The notes under the pieces were generated by a model. The model did not search any database and was not told the DNA's origin. It was given only the letters and a program-made list of their open reading frames with translations. The position numbers and the translations under genes are program-made. Source: Brevibacterium oceani (GTDB lineage: Bacteria; Actinomycetota; Actinomycetes; Actinomycetales; Brevibacteriaceae). From it: DNA of 64,000 nt. This document shows, in pieces, positions 42,065 to 50,316 of this stretch (position 1 is its first letter; every line of letters begins with the position of its first letter). Where the stretch lies: positions 248,001-312,000 of the forward strand of contig NZ_JABKDE010000005.1 of NCBI RefSeq assembly GCF_013623835.1. Direction: 5' to 3'.

Positions 42065-42175
42065 ATGGACTCAGCTCGGACGGGCTCGTCGGGTGAGGTC
42101 GTATCCGGCGGGTGAGGTCGTCGGGTGAGGTCCCTCCCTTCCACTCGCTCGGTCCGAAAAATCAGAGCCTGGCTC

Positions 42176-42237
42176 GATTGTTTGGTCGTTCCACAGCGTT
42201 CTGAGCGTTCAGAACGAAGCGGATCGACCAAACAATC
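42176..42237. terminator. Nested inverted repeat between convergent genes
   Basis: Outer perfect 13-bp arms GATTGTTTGGTCG (42176-42188) and its complement (42225-42237) enclose an inner perfect 8-bp hairpin CGTTCTGA/TCAGAACG (42197-42216). Lies between the secreted-protein gene and the convergent thioredoxin-NHL gene. Likely a bidirectional terminator; the outer arms are AT-richer than surrounding DNA. Confidence 0.7.
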
Positions 42238-42251
42238 TTTGGAAGAGGGGC

Positions 42252-44357
42252 TCAGGCGCCGCGGAGGTCGAGGTTGAGTTCGTTCGGCGCCGCGTCCGCG
42301 AGATCGACGGGGATGCCCCAGTCCTGCTGGTAGAGGTGGCAGGCCGCGTGCAGCGGGATCTCTCCCCCGGGCTCTCCGTCGCAGGCGGCGGCACGCGCGG
42401 TCACATGCAGCACTCCACCGTCGAGGTCGGGGTTGATGACGATGTCGCGTCCGAGTCCTTCGGCTCCCCCGTCGCCGGAGACGATGAGCTCCGGCGGGGT
42501 CGACGAGACCCGCAGGAACGTCGGATCGCCCCAGCGGTCATCGAGTTTCTGCCCGGCCGGAACCGTGAAGCTCACGCTGATCGACACCGGCCCGGACGCG
42601 ATCTGAGTCGAAGGGCGCTTCGTCGTCAGCGCGCCTTCGTCGACCTTCTGGGCGTCCTTGGGCAGCTTCACCCGGGTCAGCGTGTGCGCGGCGGACTCGA
42701 CGACGAGGAGTTCGGCCTCGCCTGAGGTGCCTGGTGCGGAGGCAGCATCATCGGCAGCGCCGACTCCGGTGGCCGCGCCCGATGCTGAGCCAGAGCCAGT
42801 GCCGGCTTCGCCCTCACCGTCGGCCCCGGCGGCGTCGACGACGAGGATGTCCGAGGGTTCGCGCAGCCCCCGGGCCAGCGTGGTGACCTCTTCGGTGGTC
42901 GGGCCGTAGCGGCGGATCGCACCGTTGTAGGTGTCGGCGATCGCGATGGACCCGTCGGGCAGGCTGCGCACTCCCAAGGGGTGCTGCAGGCGCGCCTCGG
43001 CGGCCGGTCCGTCACGGAAGCCGAAGTCGAAGAGCCCGACGCCCACCAGCGTGGAGACCATGCCGCTGGCGGGGTCGAGGCGCCGGATCGAGGAGGTCTC
43101 GGAGTCGGCGATGAGCACCCGGCCTTCCGAGTCGAGGTCGAGACCCGATGTCTGGGCGAACCAGGCCGACTCGGCGTCTCCGTCGCTCAACCCCTCGTTC
43201 ATCGTGCCCGAGAGGATGCGGATCGATCCGTCCTCGGGGTCGAAGGACCAGATGGTGTGATTGCCGGCCATCGCCACGACCACCTCGGCGGTGGAGGGGA
43301 CGAAGAGGACGTCCCACGGCGAGGACAGCTTCACATCACGCCCGGGCCCGTCGTATCGCCCGAGCTCACCGTGCTTGCCGCAGACATTGTCGATGGCGCC
43401 GACCATGTGCTGCTCGCCGGTGCCGGCGAGGGTCGTCACGGTCTCGGTCTCGAGGTCGATGCCGCGCAGGAGGTGGTTGACGGTGTCGGCGACGACGAGG
43501 CTGTAGCCGACCTTCGCGGCGAGCTCGTCGGGCAGCACGGCGATGCCGCCGGGTTCGCTGAAGGACGCCGTGGCGAAGTCTCCGTCGTCCGCGCCCCGCT
43601 CACCGGTGCCGATGCGGCGGATGATGGTCTGCGCTGTTGCGTCGTATTCGACGAGGCTGTGGTGTCCGGAGTCGGCGACGAGGAGGTTGCCCGTGGGCAG
43701 CCGCGTGACCTTCCCGGGATAGAACAGGTCGGTCTCCGGTGCCGGCGGCGGCACGTAGGGGCCGTCACCGGAGTGGAGCGTGCCCTTGGCCGAGTGTTCG
43801 GTGATGAGGCCCTCGATGATCTCGGTGAGACCGGCGGCGTGGCCCTCGCCGGACATCGTCGCCACGAGGTAGCCCTCGGGGTCGATGACGGCCAGCGTCG
43901 GCCAGGCGCGGGCGGTGTAGGCCTGCCACGTGATGAGGTCCGGGTCGTCGAGGACGAGGTGTTCGACCTGGTAGCGTTCGACGGCCTGGTCGACGGCCTC
44001 GACGGTGCGTTCGAACTCGAACTTCGGCGAGTGGACGCCGATGATGACGAGTTCCCGCCCGTACTTCTCCTCGAGCGGGCGCAGCTCGTCGAGGACGTGG
44101 AGGCAGTTGATGCAGCAGAACGTCCAGAAGTCGAGCAGAACGACCTTGCCGCGCAGGTCGGCCAGGGTGAGGTCCTTGCCGCCGGAGTTCATCCACCGGC
44201 GCCCGACGAGCTCGGGCGCGCGGACCTTGACGTCGCGTGTCGACGCCGTGTGCGTCGAGGCCTCGCGTGTCGACGCTGAGGATGCGACCGTCGCCGAGGC
44301 TGCCGCCGGGTCAGCGGCGGGAGCAGGGACGGTGGATTCTTCCGGGCTGGTGTTCAT
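42252..44357 (-). CDS. Thioredoxin-like/NHL-repeat protein (NHLRC2-like)
   Basis: A 701-residue protein. Residues about 45-190 are a thioredoxin/AhpC-TSA fold with the redox motif WTFCCINCLH (C82-I-N-C85, with an extra C81). Residues about 215-540 are a six-bladed NHL beta-propeller (PGKVTRLPTGNLLVADSGHHSL, GGIAVLPDE, SGLDLDSEGRVLIADSE). The C-terminal domain (about 600-701) carries two further cysteine pairs. There is no signal peptide, only a Ser/Thr/Ala N-terminus with repeats (STREASTHTASTRD). The architecture is that of NHLRC2, whose biochemical role is unsettled; thiol-redox activity is inferred from the CxxC. ATG 44357; not in an operon. Confidence 0.9.
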   Translation of the reverse strand: MNTSPEESTVPAPAADPAAASATVASSASTREASTHTASTRDVKVRAPELVGRRWMNSGGKDLTLADLRGKVVLLDFWTFCCINCLHVLDELRPLEEKYGRELVIIGVHSPKFEFERTVEAVDQAVERYQVEHLVLDDPDLITWQAYTARAWPTLAVIDPEGYLVATMSGEGHAAGLTEIIEGLITEHSAKGTLHSGDGPYVPPPAPETDLFYPGKVTRLPTGNLLVADSGHHSLVEYDATAQTIIRRIGTGERGADDGDFATASFSEPGGIAVLPDELAAKVGYSLVVADTVNHLLRGIDLETETVTTLAGTGEQHMVGAIDNVCGKHGELGRYDGPGRDVKLSSPWDVLFVPSTAEVVVAMAGNHTIWSFDPEDGSIRILSGTMNEGLSDGDAESAWFAQTSGLDLDSEGRVLIADSETSSIRRLDPASGMVSTLVGVGLFDFGFRDGPAAEARLQHPLGVRSLPDGSIAIADTYNGAIRRYGPTTEEVTTLARGLREPSDILVVDAAGADGEGEAGTGSGSASGAATGVGAADDAASAPGTSGEAELLVVESAAHTLTRVKLPKDAQKVDEGALTTKRPSTQIASGPVSISVSFTVPAGQKLDDRWGDPTFLRVSSTPPELIVSGDGGAEGLGRDIVINPDLDGGVLHVTARAAACDGEPGGEIPLHAACHLYQQDWGIPVDLADAAPNELNLDLRGA

Positions 44358-44428
44358 GCCTCAATGATCGCAGATCCATCGCCGAGGCGGCCCGGACGGT
44401 GTCATGATGTGACCGGCCCCTCGTCCCT

Positions 44429-44516
44429 GCTGTCACACGGGGCGCCGGCGGGCGGTCGTTGTACGTGGCACCGGCGGGTGCTGGGAGCGGACGGGCGCAG
44501 ACGCTGTCACACGGGG
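44429..44516. repeat. Direct repeat GCTGTCACACGGGG around the hmuV stop
   Basis: The 14-mer occurs at 44429-44442 and 44503-44516, the second copy covering the hmuV stop codon. CACCGGCGGG-like pieces fill the space between. No hairpin terminator is clear in the 149-bp gap. Confidence 0.6.
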
Positions 44517-45346
44517 ATGAGGATCGGGTGGTCGATTCCCTCCGGCCGCACACGGCGCACGGGCTGCCCGTAGACCTCTTCGACGAGCGATTCCGTCAGT
44601 GCCTCGGCCGGCCCGCCGTCGGCGACGAGCCTTCCGTCTCCGAACACGAGGACACGGTCGGAGTACCGCAGGGCGAGGTTGAGGTCGTGGAGGACGACGA
44701 CGATGGCGGCGCCGTCGCCGCGCAGCTGACGCACCGATGTCAACAGCGATTCCTGATGCCTGAGGTCGAGGGCGGCGGTGGGCTCGTCGAGGAAGACGAT
44801 CGGGGTGGTCTGCACCTTCGTCCGCGCAAAGGACACGCGTGCGGCCTCACCGCCGGAGAGCGTCGTGATGTCACGGGTCTCGAAGCCGCGGAGGTCGGCA
44901 TCAGTGATCGCCTCGGCGACGAGCGCGGCATCATGCTCGGCATCGACGTCCCAGGGCAGACGCCCCATGTGCACGGCTTCCTCGACACTGAAGGCGAAGT
45001 TCGAACTGTTGTGCTGGAGCATCACCGACCGCATACGAGCCAACGGTCCGGGCTTCCACTCCCCCACCTCGGCGCCGGAGATCTCCACGGACCCCCGCGT
45101 CGGGGACACGTCCCCGGACAGCAGCGAGAGCATCGTCGATTTGCCGGCACCGTTGGGACCGACGAGGGCGACGACCTCGCCGGCGCGCAGGTCGAAGGAG
45201 ACCCCGGAGACGAGCTCCCGGCCGTCGACGGCGAAGGTGACGTCGCGGGCGCGCACCACCACCTCGGCGGGAGTCGGTCGGGCCTCGGCGGGAGTCGGTC
45301 GGGCCTCGGCGGGTGTCGGTCGGGTCTCGGGATCGGGTCTCACCAT
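44507..45346 (-). CDS. hmuV: Haem ABC transporter ATP-binding protein
   Basis: A 279-residue ATPase. Residues 1-28 are an N-terminal extension made of TPAEARP repeats. Then come VTFAVDGRELVSGVSFDLR, Walker A GPNGAGKST (63-71), the HmuV-like ARMRSVMLQHNSSNFAFSVEEAVHMGRLPW, signature LSGGEAARV, Walker B IVFLDEPTAALD and the switch LHD. It supplies energy for uptake of haem, or a ferric siderophore, with HmuU and HmuT. ATG 45346 overlaps the permease end by 7 nt. The operon is preceded by an iron-repressor box. Confidence 0.88.
   Translation of the reverse strand: MVRPDPETRPTPAEARPTPAEARPTPAEVVVRARDVTFAVDGRELVSGVSFDLRAGEVVALVGPNGAGKSTMLSLLSGDVSPTRGSVEISGAEVGEWKPGPLARMRSVMLQHNSSNFAFSVEEAVHMGRLPWDVDAEHDAALVAEAITDADLRGFETRDITTLSGGEAARVSFARTKVQTTPIVFLDEPTAALDLRHQESLLTSVRQLRGDGAAIVVVLHDLNLALRYSDRVLVFGDGRLVADGGPAEALTESLVEEVYGQPVRRVRPEGIDHPILIPV
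45261..45323. repeat. Three 21-bp tandem repeats at the hmuV 5' end
   Basis: Units 45261-45281, 45282-45302 and 45303-45323 differ by one or two bases and encode RPTPAEA-type heptapeptides ahead of the ATPase domain. Each contains the window-wide octamer CCTCGGCG. Confidence 0.9.
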
Positions 45347-46452
45347 GAGCTCTTCCTCATCCGCACGACCAGGAACAGGAAGAAGGGTGCCCCGACGGCG
45401 GCCGTGAAGAGTCCGATCGGAACCTCGGAGGGCGGGGCCACGACGCGGGAGGCGCAGTCGGCGGCGACGATGAGGATCGCGCCGGCGATCGCCGAGATCG
45501 GCAGCAGCCCGCGATGGCCGGGGCCGACGACGATGCGCACGATGTGCGGGACGACGAGGCCGACGAAGCCGATGGCACCGGCGAAGGCCACGGCCGCACC
45601 GGTGAGCAGCGCGGTGGCGATGATGATGGTCAGTCGGCTGCGTTTGACGTTGAGGCCGAGGTGCTGGGCCTCGCGCTCACCGAGGGTGAGGACATCGAGG
45701 GTGCGGGCGTTGAGGAGGATGATGACGAGGCCCGCGACGAAGACGGGCAGGGTCGCCCAGAACTGCGGCCAGATCACCTTCGCCAGCGATCCCATCTGCC
45801 AGAACGTCAGGGTCTGGAGCTGTTGGTCATCGGCGATGAAGGTGAAGAATCCGGTCAGCGCCTGGCACCCGGACCCGACCGCGATGCCGACGAGCAGCAT
45901 CCGCGAGGTCCCGGTGTTTCGCCCGGGTCGGGCGAGGACGTAGATGAGGCCGGTCACCGCCAGTCCCGCGAGGAAGGCCCCCAGCGGCAGGAGCCAGGTG
46001 ATGCTGCCGCCGGCGAGCACGATGACGCCGACGGCACCGGCAGAGGCTCCGCCGCTGACGCCGATGATCCCGGGATCGGCCAGAGGGTTGTTGAACAGGC
46101 TCTGCAGCGCCGCCCCGGAGATCGCGAGCGCGGCTCCCACGAGCACGCCCATGAGGACGCGGGGGATGCGCAGCTGCCACACGACGGAGACGTCGCGCTG
46201 GCTCAGTCCTGAACCGTCGCCCAGTCCCAGCTGTGCCCAGACGATGCGGGTGACGTCGCCGAGCGGGATCCGCAGCGGCCCGACCGAGGCCGAGACGACC
46301 ATGAGCAGGGCGAGGACCGCGAGACCGATGACCACGCAGGTCAGCAGCGGCAGCCTCCTGACGCTGTGCTGCTTCTCCGCTTTCGCGGCAGCACTGCCGG
46401 TCGCCGGCGTCGACACTGGCATCTGGGATCGATTGAGAACCTTCGATGTCAC
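45340..46452 (-). CDS. hmuU: Haem/iron ABC transporter permease (FecCD family)
   Basis: A 370-residue permease with about nine to ten hydrophobic segments. FecCD landmarks are RIPRVLMGVLVGAALAISGAALQSLFNNPLADPGIIGVSGGASAG, GEREAQHLGLNV, GAIGFVGLVVPHIVRIVVGPGHRGLLPISAIAGA and PPSEVPIGLFTAAVGAPFFLFL, which is complete. GTG 46452 overlaps the hmuT stop (GTGA); longer upstream frames are not protein-like. It forms the channel of the hmuTUV system. Confidence 0.92.
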   Translation of the reverse strand: MTSKVLNRSQMPVSTPATGSAAAKAEKQHSVRRLPLLTCVVIGLAVLALLMVVSASVGPLRIPLGDVTRIVWAQLGLGDGSGLSQRDVSVVWQLRIPRVLMGVLVGAALAISGAALQSLFNNPLADPGIIGVSGGASAGAVGVIVLAGGSITWLLPLGAFLAGLAVTGLIYVLARPGRNTGTSRMLLVGIAVGSGCQALTGFFTFIADDQQLQTLTFWQMGSLAKVIWPQFWATLPVFVAGLVIILLNARTLDVLTLGEREAQHLGLNVKRSRLTIIIATALLTGAAVAFAGAIGFVGLVVPHIVRIVVGPGHRGLLPISAIAGAILIVAADCASRVVAPPSEVPIGLFTAAVGAPFFLFLVVRMRKSSW

Positions 46453-47498
46453 GGCAGCTGCGCGACCGCCTCGGCGAGGGCCTGCGCACCGACACCGATC
46501 TCCGGGCTCGAGTACTTCAGCTGGGCGTCGGGCATGACGAAGATCGCCGAGTTCTGGCCGGCAGGAGTCTGGTCGAGCGTCGGGAACGCCTTCCACAGGC
46601 CGTCTTCGCCGCCCCATTTCTCGTAGTCCGATTCGGCCATGACGATGACGTCCGGCGCCGAGGCGACGATGCCCTCATTGCTGAATTCTCGGGAGTACCC
46701 GCGCAGCTTGGATTCTGCGCCCACGCTCGTGAACCCGAGCGTTTCGATCATCTCGTTTCCGGGGGTTCCGGTGCCGGCGACCGCATTCTGGCCGCCCGCG
46801 CCGGTGGCCGTGACCTCGATAATCGAGAGATCCTTCGTCCCTGATTCCTCCGCCGTGTCCGCGGCGTCGGCGAGCTGGTCGTCGACGGTCTTCGCGAGCT
46901 CCTCGCCCGCTTCGTCGGCCCCGACATAGGAGGCGACGGCCTTGAGCTTGTCGCCCTGCGACTGCTGGTCGTCCATGACGACCGCGTCGGTCCCGGCGTC
47001 GCGGAACTGCTTGGCCACGTCGCCGTGCCGTTTGACGTTGTCGCCGATGAACAGCGAGCCGTCCATCGCGAGCAGACCCTCGACGCCGGTGCTCTTGCTG
47101 AACTCGAAGTGTTCCGGGGCGTCCTTGGCTTCGGGAGAGACGGCATCCTCGGGGGCGGCCGCGATCTTGTCGGCCAGGCCGAGCGCACCCAGTGTCGAGG
47201 CGACGCCGTCACCGGCGACGATGATCTTGTCGATGTCCTTGACCTCGACATCGGTGCCGGTGCCGTCTTCGACCTCGGCGGGCAGCTTCGGGTCCGCCGT
47301 GATCGCGGAGAAGTCGCTCTTCCCCGAGATCTGCTTCCAGCCCTCCGGGAGCGGGACGGAGAGTTCGGAGCCCGAGCCCTGGTCGGCGGCCGAGCCCTGG
47401 TCGGACGCGGAGTCATCTGCGGCTCCGGAGGATGAGCCTCCGCAGCCGACGAGTGCCAGGGCGCAGGCGGCGCCGATGAACGGCAGGACTTTTCTCAT
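46449..47498 (-). CDS. hmuT: Haem-binding lipoprotein of ABC transporter
   Basis: A 349-residue substrate-binding lipoprotein. MRKVLPFIGAACALALVGC is the signal peptide and lipobox, with AAGGAG just upstream of ATG 47498. The class III (TroA/FecB-like) fold shows KIIVAGDGVASTLGALGLADKI, GVEGLLAMDGSLFIGD, GTDAVVMDDQQS, and a final SPEIGVGAQALAEAVAQL. Similarity is closest to HmuT haem-binding proteins; siderophore binding is the alternative. A spacer after the lipobox is Gly/Ser/Asp-rich. First gene of hmuTUV, 92 bp downstream of the iron box. Confidence 0.88.
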   Translation of the reverse strand: MRKVLPFIGAACALALVGCGGSSSGAADDSASDQGSAADQGSGSELSVPLPEGWKQISGKSDFSAITADPKLPAEVEDGTGTDVEVKDIDKIIVAGDGVASTLGALGLADKIAAAPEDAVSPEAKDAPEHFEFSKSTGVEGLLAMDGSLFIGDNVKRHGDVAKQFRDAGTDAVVMDDQQSQGDKLKAVASYVGADEAGEELAKTVDDQLADAADTAEESGTKDLSIIEVTATGAGGQNAVAGTGTPGNEMIETLGFTSVGAESKLRGYSREFSNEGIVASAPDVIVMAESDYEKWGGEDGLWKAFPTLDQTPAGQNSAIFVMPDAQLKYSSPEIGVGAQALAEAVAQLP

Positions 47499-47589
47499 TG
47501 CTCTCCTTGAGGCGGTGCGGCGGCCGAAGGGGCTTCGGTCGGAGGCTGTGTGGCATTCGGGGTCGGCGGGCCGGAATTCCCTCCGACCA

Positions 47590-47608
47590 ATTGGTGAGCC
47601 TAACCTAA
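47590..47608. promoter_or_regulatory. DtxR/IdeR-type iron box between hmuT and the esterase
   Basis: ATTGGTGAGCCTAACCTAA on the + strand (complement TTAGGTTAGGCTCACCAAT) matches the 19-bp DtxR/IdeR consensus TTAGGTTAGSCTAACCTAA at 16 positions. One half is perfect. It lies 92 bp from the hmuT start and 167 bp from the divergent esterase start, so iron-dependent repression of hmuT, and possibly of both, is expected. Confidence 0.8.
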
Positions 47609-47774
47609 TCACGTAGACTAGCAATGCTGTCAGTCGGCTTGTCCAATCGACCGGGTCGACTGTCCGAAATGCGATATTCCTCGCTTCCGGTGGGACGCCG
47701 CTCCTCAGGGGCGGCATCGCCCCTCGACACGGTGACGAGGCCTGTTGCCCACTCCGACCTGCAAGGATCACTGC

Positions 47775-49202
47775 GTGCGCTTCTCCGACATCCTCGATGA
47801 CTTCTCTGAGCCCGACACTGCGGAGGCAGGCAGTGCCGGCGAGAGAACCGGCAGAGCGGGCGAGGATCCAGGCCGTATAGGCGAGGAGTCCGACTGCGCA
47901 AGCGAGCGCGAACAGCGGTTCTGGGATCAGATCGCTCTGCGGGGCACACCGCTGGTCGATCCATGCGTGACCGATCCTGACCTGCGCGATGTCACGTTCC
48001 TCTACCGGTCCACCGATGTGCAGGTCCGCAGCGTCCGGCTCGCGGCGAACCGGGTCACGGACAAGGACCGGCAGGCTGCGGGCATCATGTCCCGGGTCCC
48101 GGGCACCGGCATCTGGGGCGTGACGCTGCATCTGCCCGCCGATCTGCGCTGTTCCTACGGCTTCAGTCCATCTCATGAGGAGGTCGCCCCGCCGTTGGGC
48201 GGCCCGGGCCGACCTGGGCCGCCAGTGCTCGTCGACCCGTTCAATCCCGATCCCCCTCTCACCCGACCGGATCAGCCGGGTGACGGCGAGGGCTCATCGG
48301 TGTTCTCGGCCCCGCTCGCCCCCGATCACAGCGTGTGGCTGTTCGACGGAGCGCGTGGAGCGGGCGCGCCTGCCTCGGGGGTCGACGTAACCGGCGTGCC
48401 TGCTTCGGACAACAATGTCACGGGCGCTCTCGACGAGGCAGGCGGGACCCACCTCGGCGAGGGTCCTGGGATGGATCGTGCTGAACCGACCCTCATGATC
48501 GCAGCCGACCGTGAGATCGACGGCGAGAAGCACCCGGTGCGGGTGTCTCTGCCGAGCACACCGGCGGCCGGAGTTCTCGTGCTCTTCGACGGCAGACAGT
48601 GGTTCGACCACCTCGGCGTCGCCCGGGCCGTGGAGGCGGCCGGGCTTCCCGGACTCATCATCATCGGCATCGGCACCTACTCGACGGCCGAGCGGACGCA
48701 CACGCTGGCCGGCAACGATCAGTTCCTGCGCAGCGTCGCCGCCGAGCTCGTTCCCGAGATCGAAGCCGAAGCGGCCGTGTGGGGTTCTGCGCTGCCGGCC
48801 GGTGCACGTCGGATCATCGGCGGGCAGAGCCTCGGCGGGCTCTCGGCCCTGCTCATGGCTCAGACGTGCCCCGGTGCCTTCGATGCCGTGCTCGCCCACT
48901 CCCCTTCGCTGTGGTGGAGCCCCGGCGGGACCGCGACTCCGGCGGATCTGGCGAGCATCGACGGGGACGATTGGACCACCCGACGATTCCTCGAACCGGG
49001 CGCGGGGGCGGGTACGCGGGAGTTCCACCTCGCCGTGGGCCGGCGGGAAGGACCCATGGTCGACCGTGCCAGTCGGCTGGTCGAGGTGCTCGACGGTCGC
49101 GGGTTCGCCACTTCGTTGTCGGTCTACGAAGGCGGGCACGACTTCGCGTGCTGGCGCGGCGAGCTCATCGAGGGACTGCGGAGGGTGTTCGCGCGGGGCT
49201 GA
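47775..49202 (+). CDS. Fes-like siderophore (enterochelin-type) esterase
   Basis: A 475-residue serine esterase. The N-terminal domain (about 50-140) resembles the Fes N-domain (VTFLYRSTDVQVRSVRLAANR, GTGIWGVTLHLPADLRCSYGF). A variable Gly/Ala/Pro-rich linker follows. The C-terminal alpha/beta domain has the nucleophile in GGQSLGGLSALL, the LVLFDGRQWFDH oxyanion strand and the His in YEGGHDFACWRGEL. In the cytoplasm it would open a tri-ester siderophore to release iron. GTG 47775 with AAGGATCACTGC is chosen over TTG 47745. Divergent from hmuTUV across a shared iron box. Confidence 0.87.
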   Translation: MRFSDILDDFSEPDTAEAGSAGERTGRAGEDPGRIGEESDCASEREQRFWDQIALRGTPLVDPCVTDPDLRDVTFLYRSTDVQVRSVRLAANRVTDKDRQAAGIMSRVPGTGIWGVTLHLPADLRCSYGFSPSHEEVAPPLGGPGRPGPPVLVDPFNPDPPLTRPDQPGDGEGSSVFSAPLAPDHSVWLFDGARGAGAPASGVDVTGVPASDNNVTGALDEAGGTHLGEGPGMDRAEPTLMIAADREIDGEKHPVRVSLPSTPAAGVLVLFDGRQWFDHLGVARAVEAAGLPGLIIIGIGTYSTAERTHTLAGNDQFLRSVAAELVPEIEAEAAVWGSALPAGARRIIGGQSLGGLSALLMAQTCPGAFDAVLAHSPSLWWSPGGTATPADLASIDGDDWTTRRFLEPGAGAGTREFHLAVGRREGPMVDRASRLVEVLDGRGFATSLSVYEGGHDFACWRGELIEGLRRVFARG

Positions 49203-49313
49203 GGGGCGAGCGCGTCGGGACGCGGCCGCGGCTCAGGCGAACGTGTCTCGGGTGGGCGCGCTGAGGGCGGAACGGTCGCGTCTTCCCGCCGTGCACGCTG
49301 CGGGCGGGCGCGC

Positions 49314-50054
49314 CTAGGAATAGTCGCGGGCGCCGAAGACGCTCGATCCGACACGGACCATCGTCGCCCCTTCGGCGATCGCGAGTTCGAAATCGTTGCT
49401 CATGCCCATCGACAGTTCGACCGCCTCGGCGGGGAGGACATCGGCATCGCGCAGTCGTTGGCTGAGTTCGCGCAGATCCGCGTAGCTGGGACGGATCTCG
49501 TCGGCGCTGCTGCCGGGCAGGCCGATGGTCATCAGTCCGCGCAGCCGGATCCGGTCGAGTGACCGAATCTCGGTGATGAGCGCCTCGGCGTCTTCGGGGG
49601 CGACTCCGAACTTCGAGTCCTCGCGGGAGGTGTTGACCTGGACGAAGGCGTCGACGGTCGTCTTGAGCACGTCGAGGCGGTTGTTGATCTTCTCGGCGAG
49701 TGCGAGGTTGTCGACCGACTGGATGCACTGTGCATGACGCAGAGTGTGGTTGACCTTGTTCTTCTGCAGGGGGCCGATGAGGTGAGTCTCGGGGTTGAGG
49801 TCGGCGAGCTCGTCAGCTTTGCCGGTGATCTCCTGGACCTTGTTCTCACCGATGAGGGTGAACCCGTGCTCGAGGGCGACCCGGATCTTCTCCGCCGGCT
49901 GCGTCTTCGTCGCCAACAGCACCTGTACATCGTCCCCACTGCGGCCGCTCGCCTCCGCGGCGGCGCGGGCACGGTCAGCCACCTCGTCGAGGTTGCCGGT
50001 GATGGCGGCGATGACTTCGGGAGTGAGGGAGGAAGGAGAATCAGGCGTACTCAT
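49314..50054 (-). CDS. yggS: YggS/PLPBP family pyridoxal-phosphate homeostasis protein
   Basis: A 246-residue TIM-barrel PLP-binding protein without known catalysis, important for B6 and amino-acid homeostasis. PLP lysine is K50 in LLATKTQP. Other marks are FTLIGENKVQEI, THLIGPLQKNKV, VQVNTSREDSKFG, GLMTIGLPG, LSMGMSNDFELAIAEGATMVRVGS and FGAR. ATG 50054 is the start; a GGAGG sits only one base before it, but GGAAGA further upstream gives a workable ribosome site. It is not in the sepF/ftsZ context seen in many actinobacteria. Confidence 0.92.
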   Translation of the reverse strand: MSTPDSPSSLTPEVIAAITGNLDEVADRARAAAEASGRSGDDVQVLLATKTQPAEKIRVALEHGFTLIGENKVQEITGKADELADLNPETHLIGPLQKNKVNHTLRHAQCIQSVDNLALAEKINNRLDVLKTTVDAFVQVNTSREDSKFGVAPEDAEALITEIRSLDRIRLRGLMTIGLPGSSADEIRPSYADLRELSQRLRDADVLPAEAVELSMGMSNDFELAIAEGATMVRVGSSVFGARDYS

Positions 50055-50171
50055 GCCTCCAGTCTTCCACGAGCCGCGGCAAGTTTCAGGTCGGATGGGA
50101 CCGGCGCGGCCGTAGCTGGAGGGGCACGGGTGGTGGGGTGGCGGGCGTGGCGAGAGACGCGCAGCGACGAA

Positions 50172-50226
50172 TTGCGGACGATCCGTGTTGAAATCATCGC
50201 GATTTCTCCGCACGGATCGTCCGCAA
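50172..50226. terminator. Nested inverted repeat (terminator-like)
   Basis: Perfect 16-bp outer arms (50172-50187 and 50211-50226) around an inner 6-bp repeat GAAATC/GATTTC (50190-50206). Lies downstream of the leftward 3-hydroxyisobutyrate dehydrogenase gene and upstream of yggS. It probably ends the former transcript. Confidence 0.7.
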
Positions 50227-50316
50227 CTCGGTGTTGCTTCGGTGCTCGCGGGGCCACCTGGGGTGCCGTCTCGGCCGGTTCAGCGGCCCGGGCCAGCGGC
50301 AACCCGACCTTGTGAC

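Noticed and set aside
42176-42237. Terminal inverted repeats or attachment site of a mobile element
   Set aside because: Only 36 bp separate the arms, there is no transposase or integrase nearby, and flanking genes are intact. A terminator at a convergent junction is simpler.
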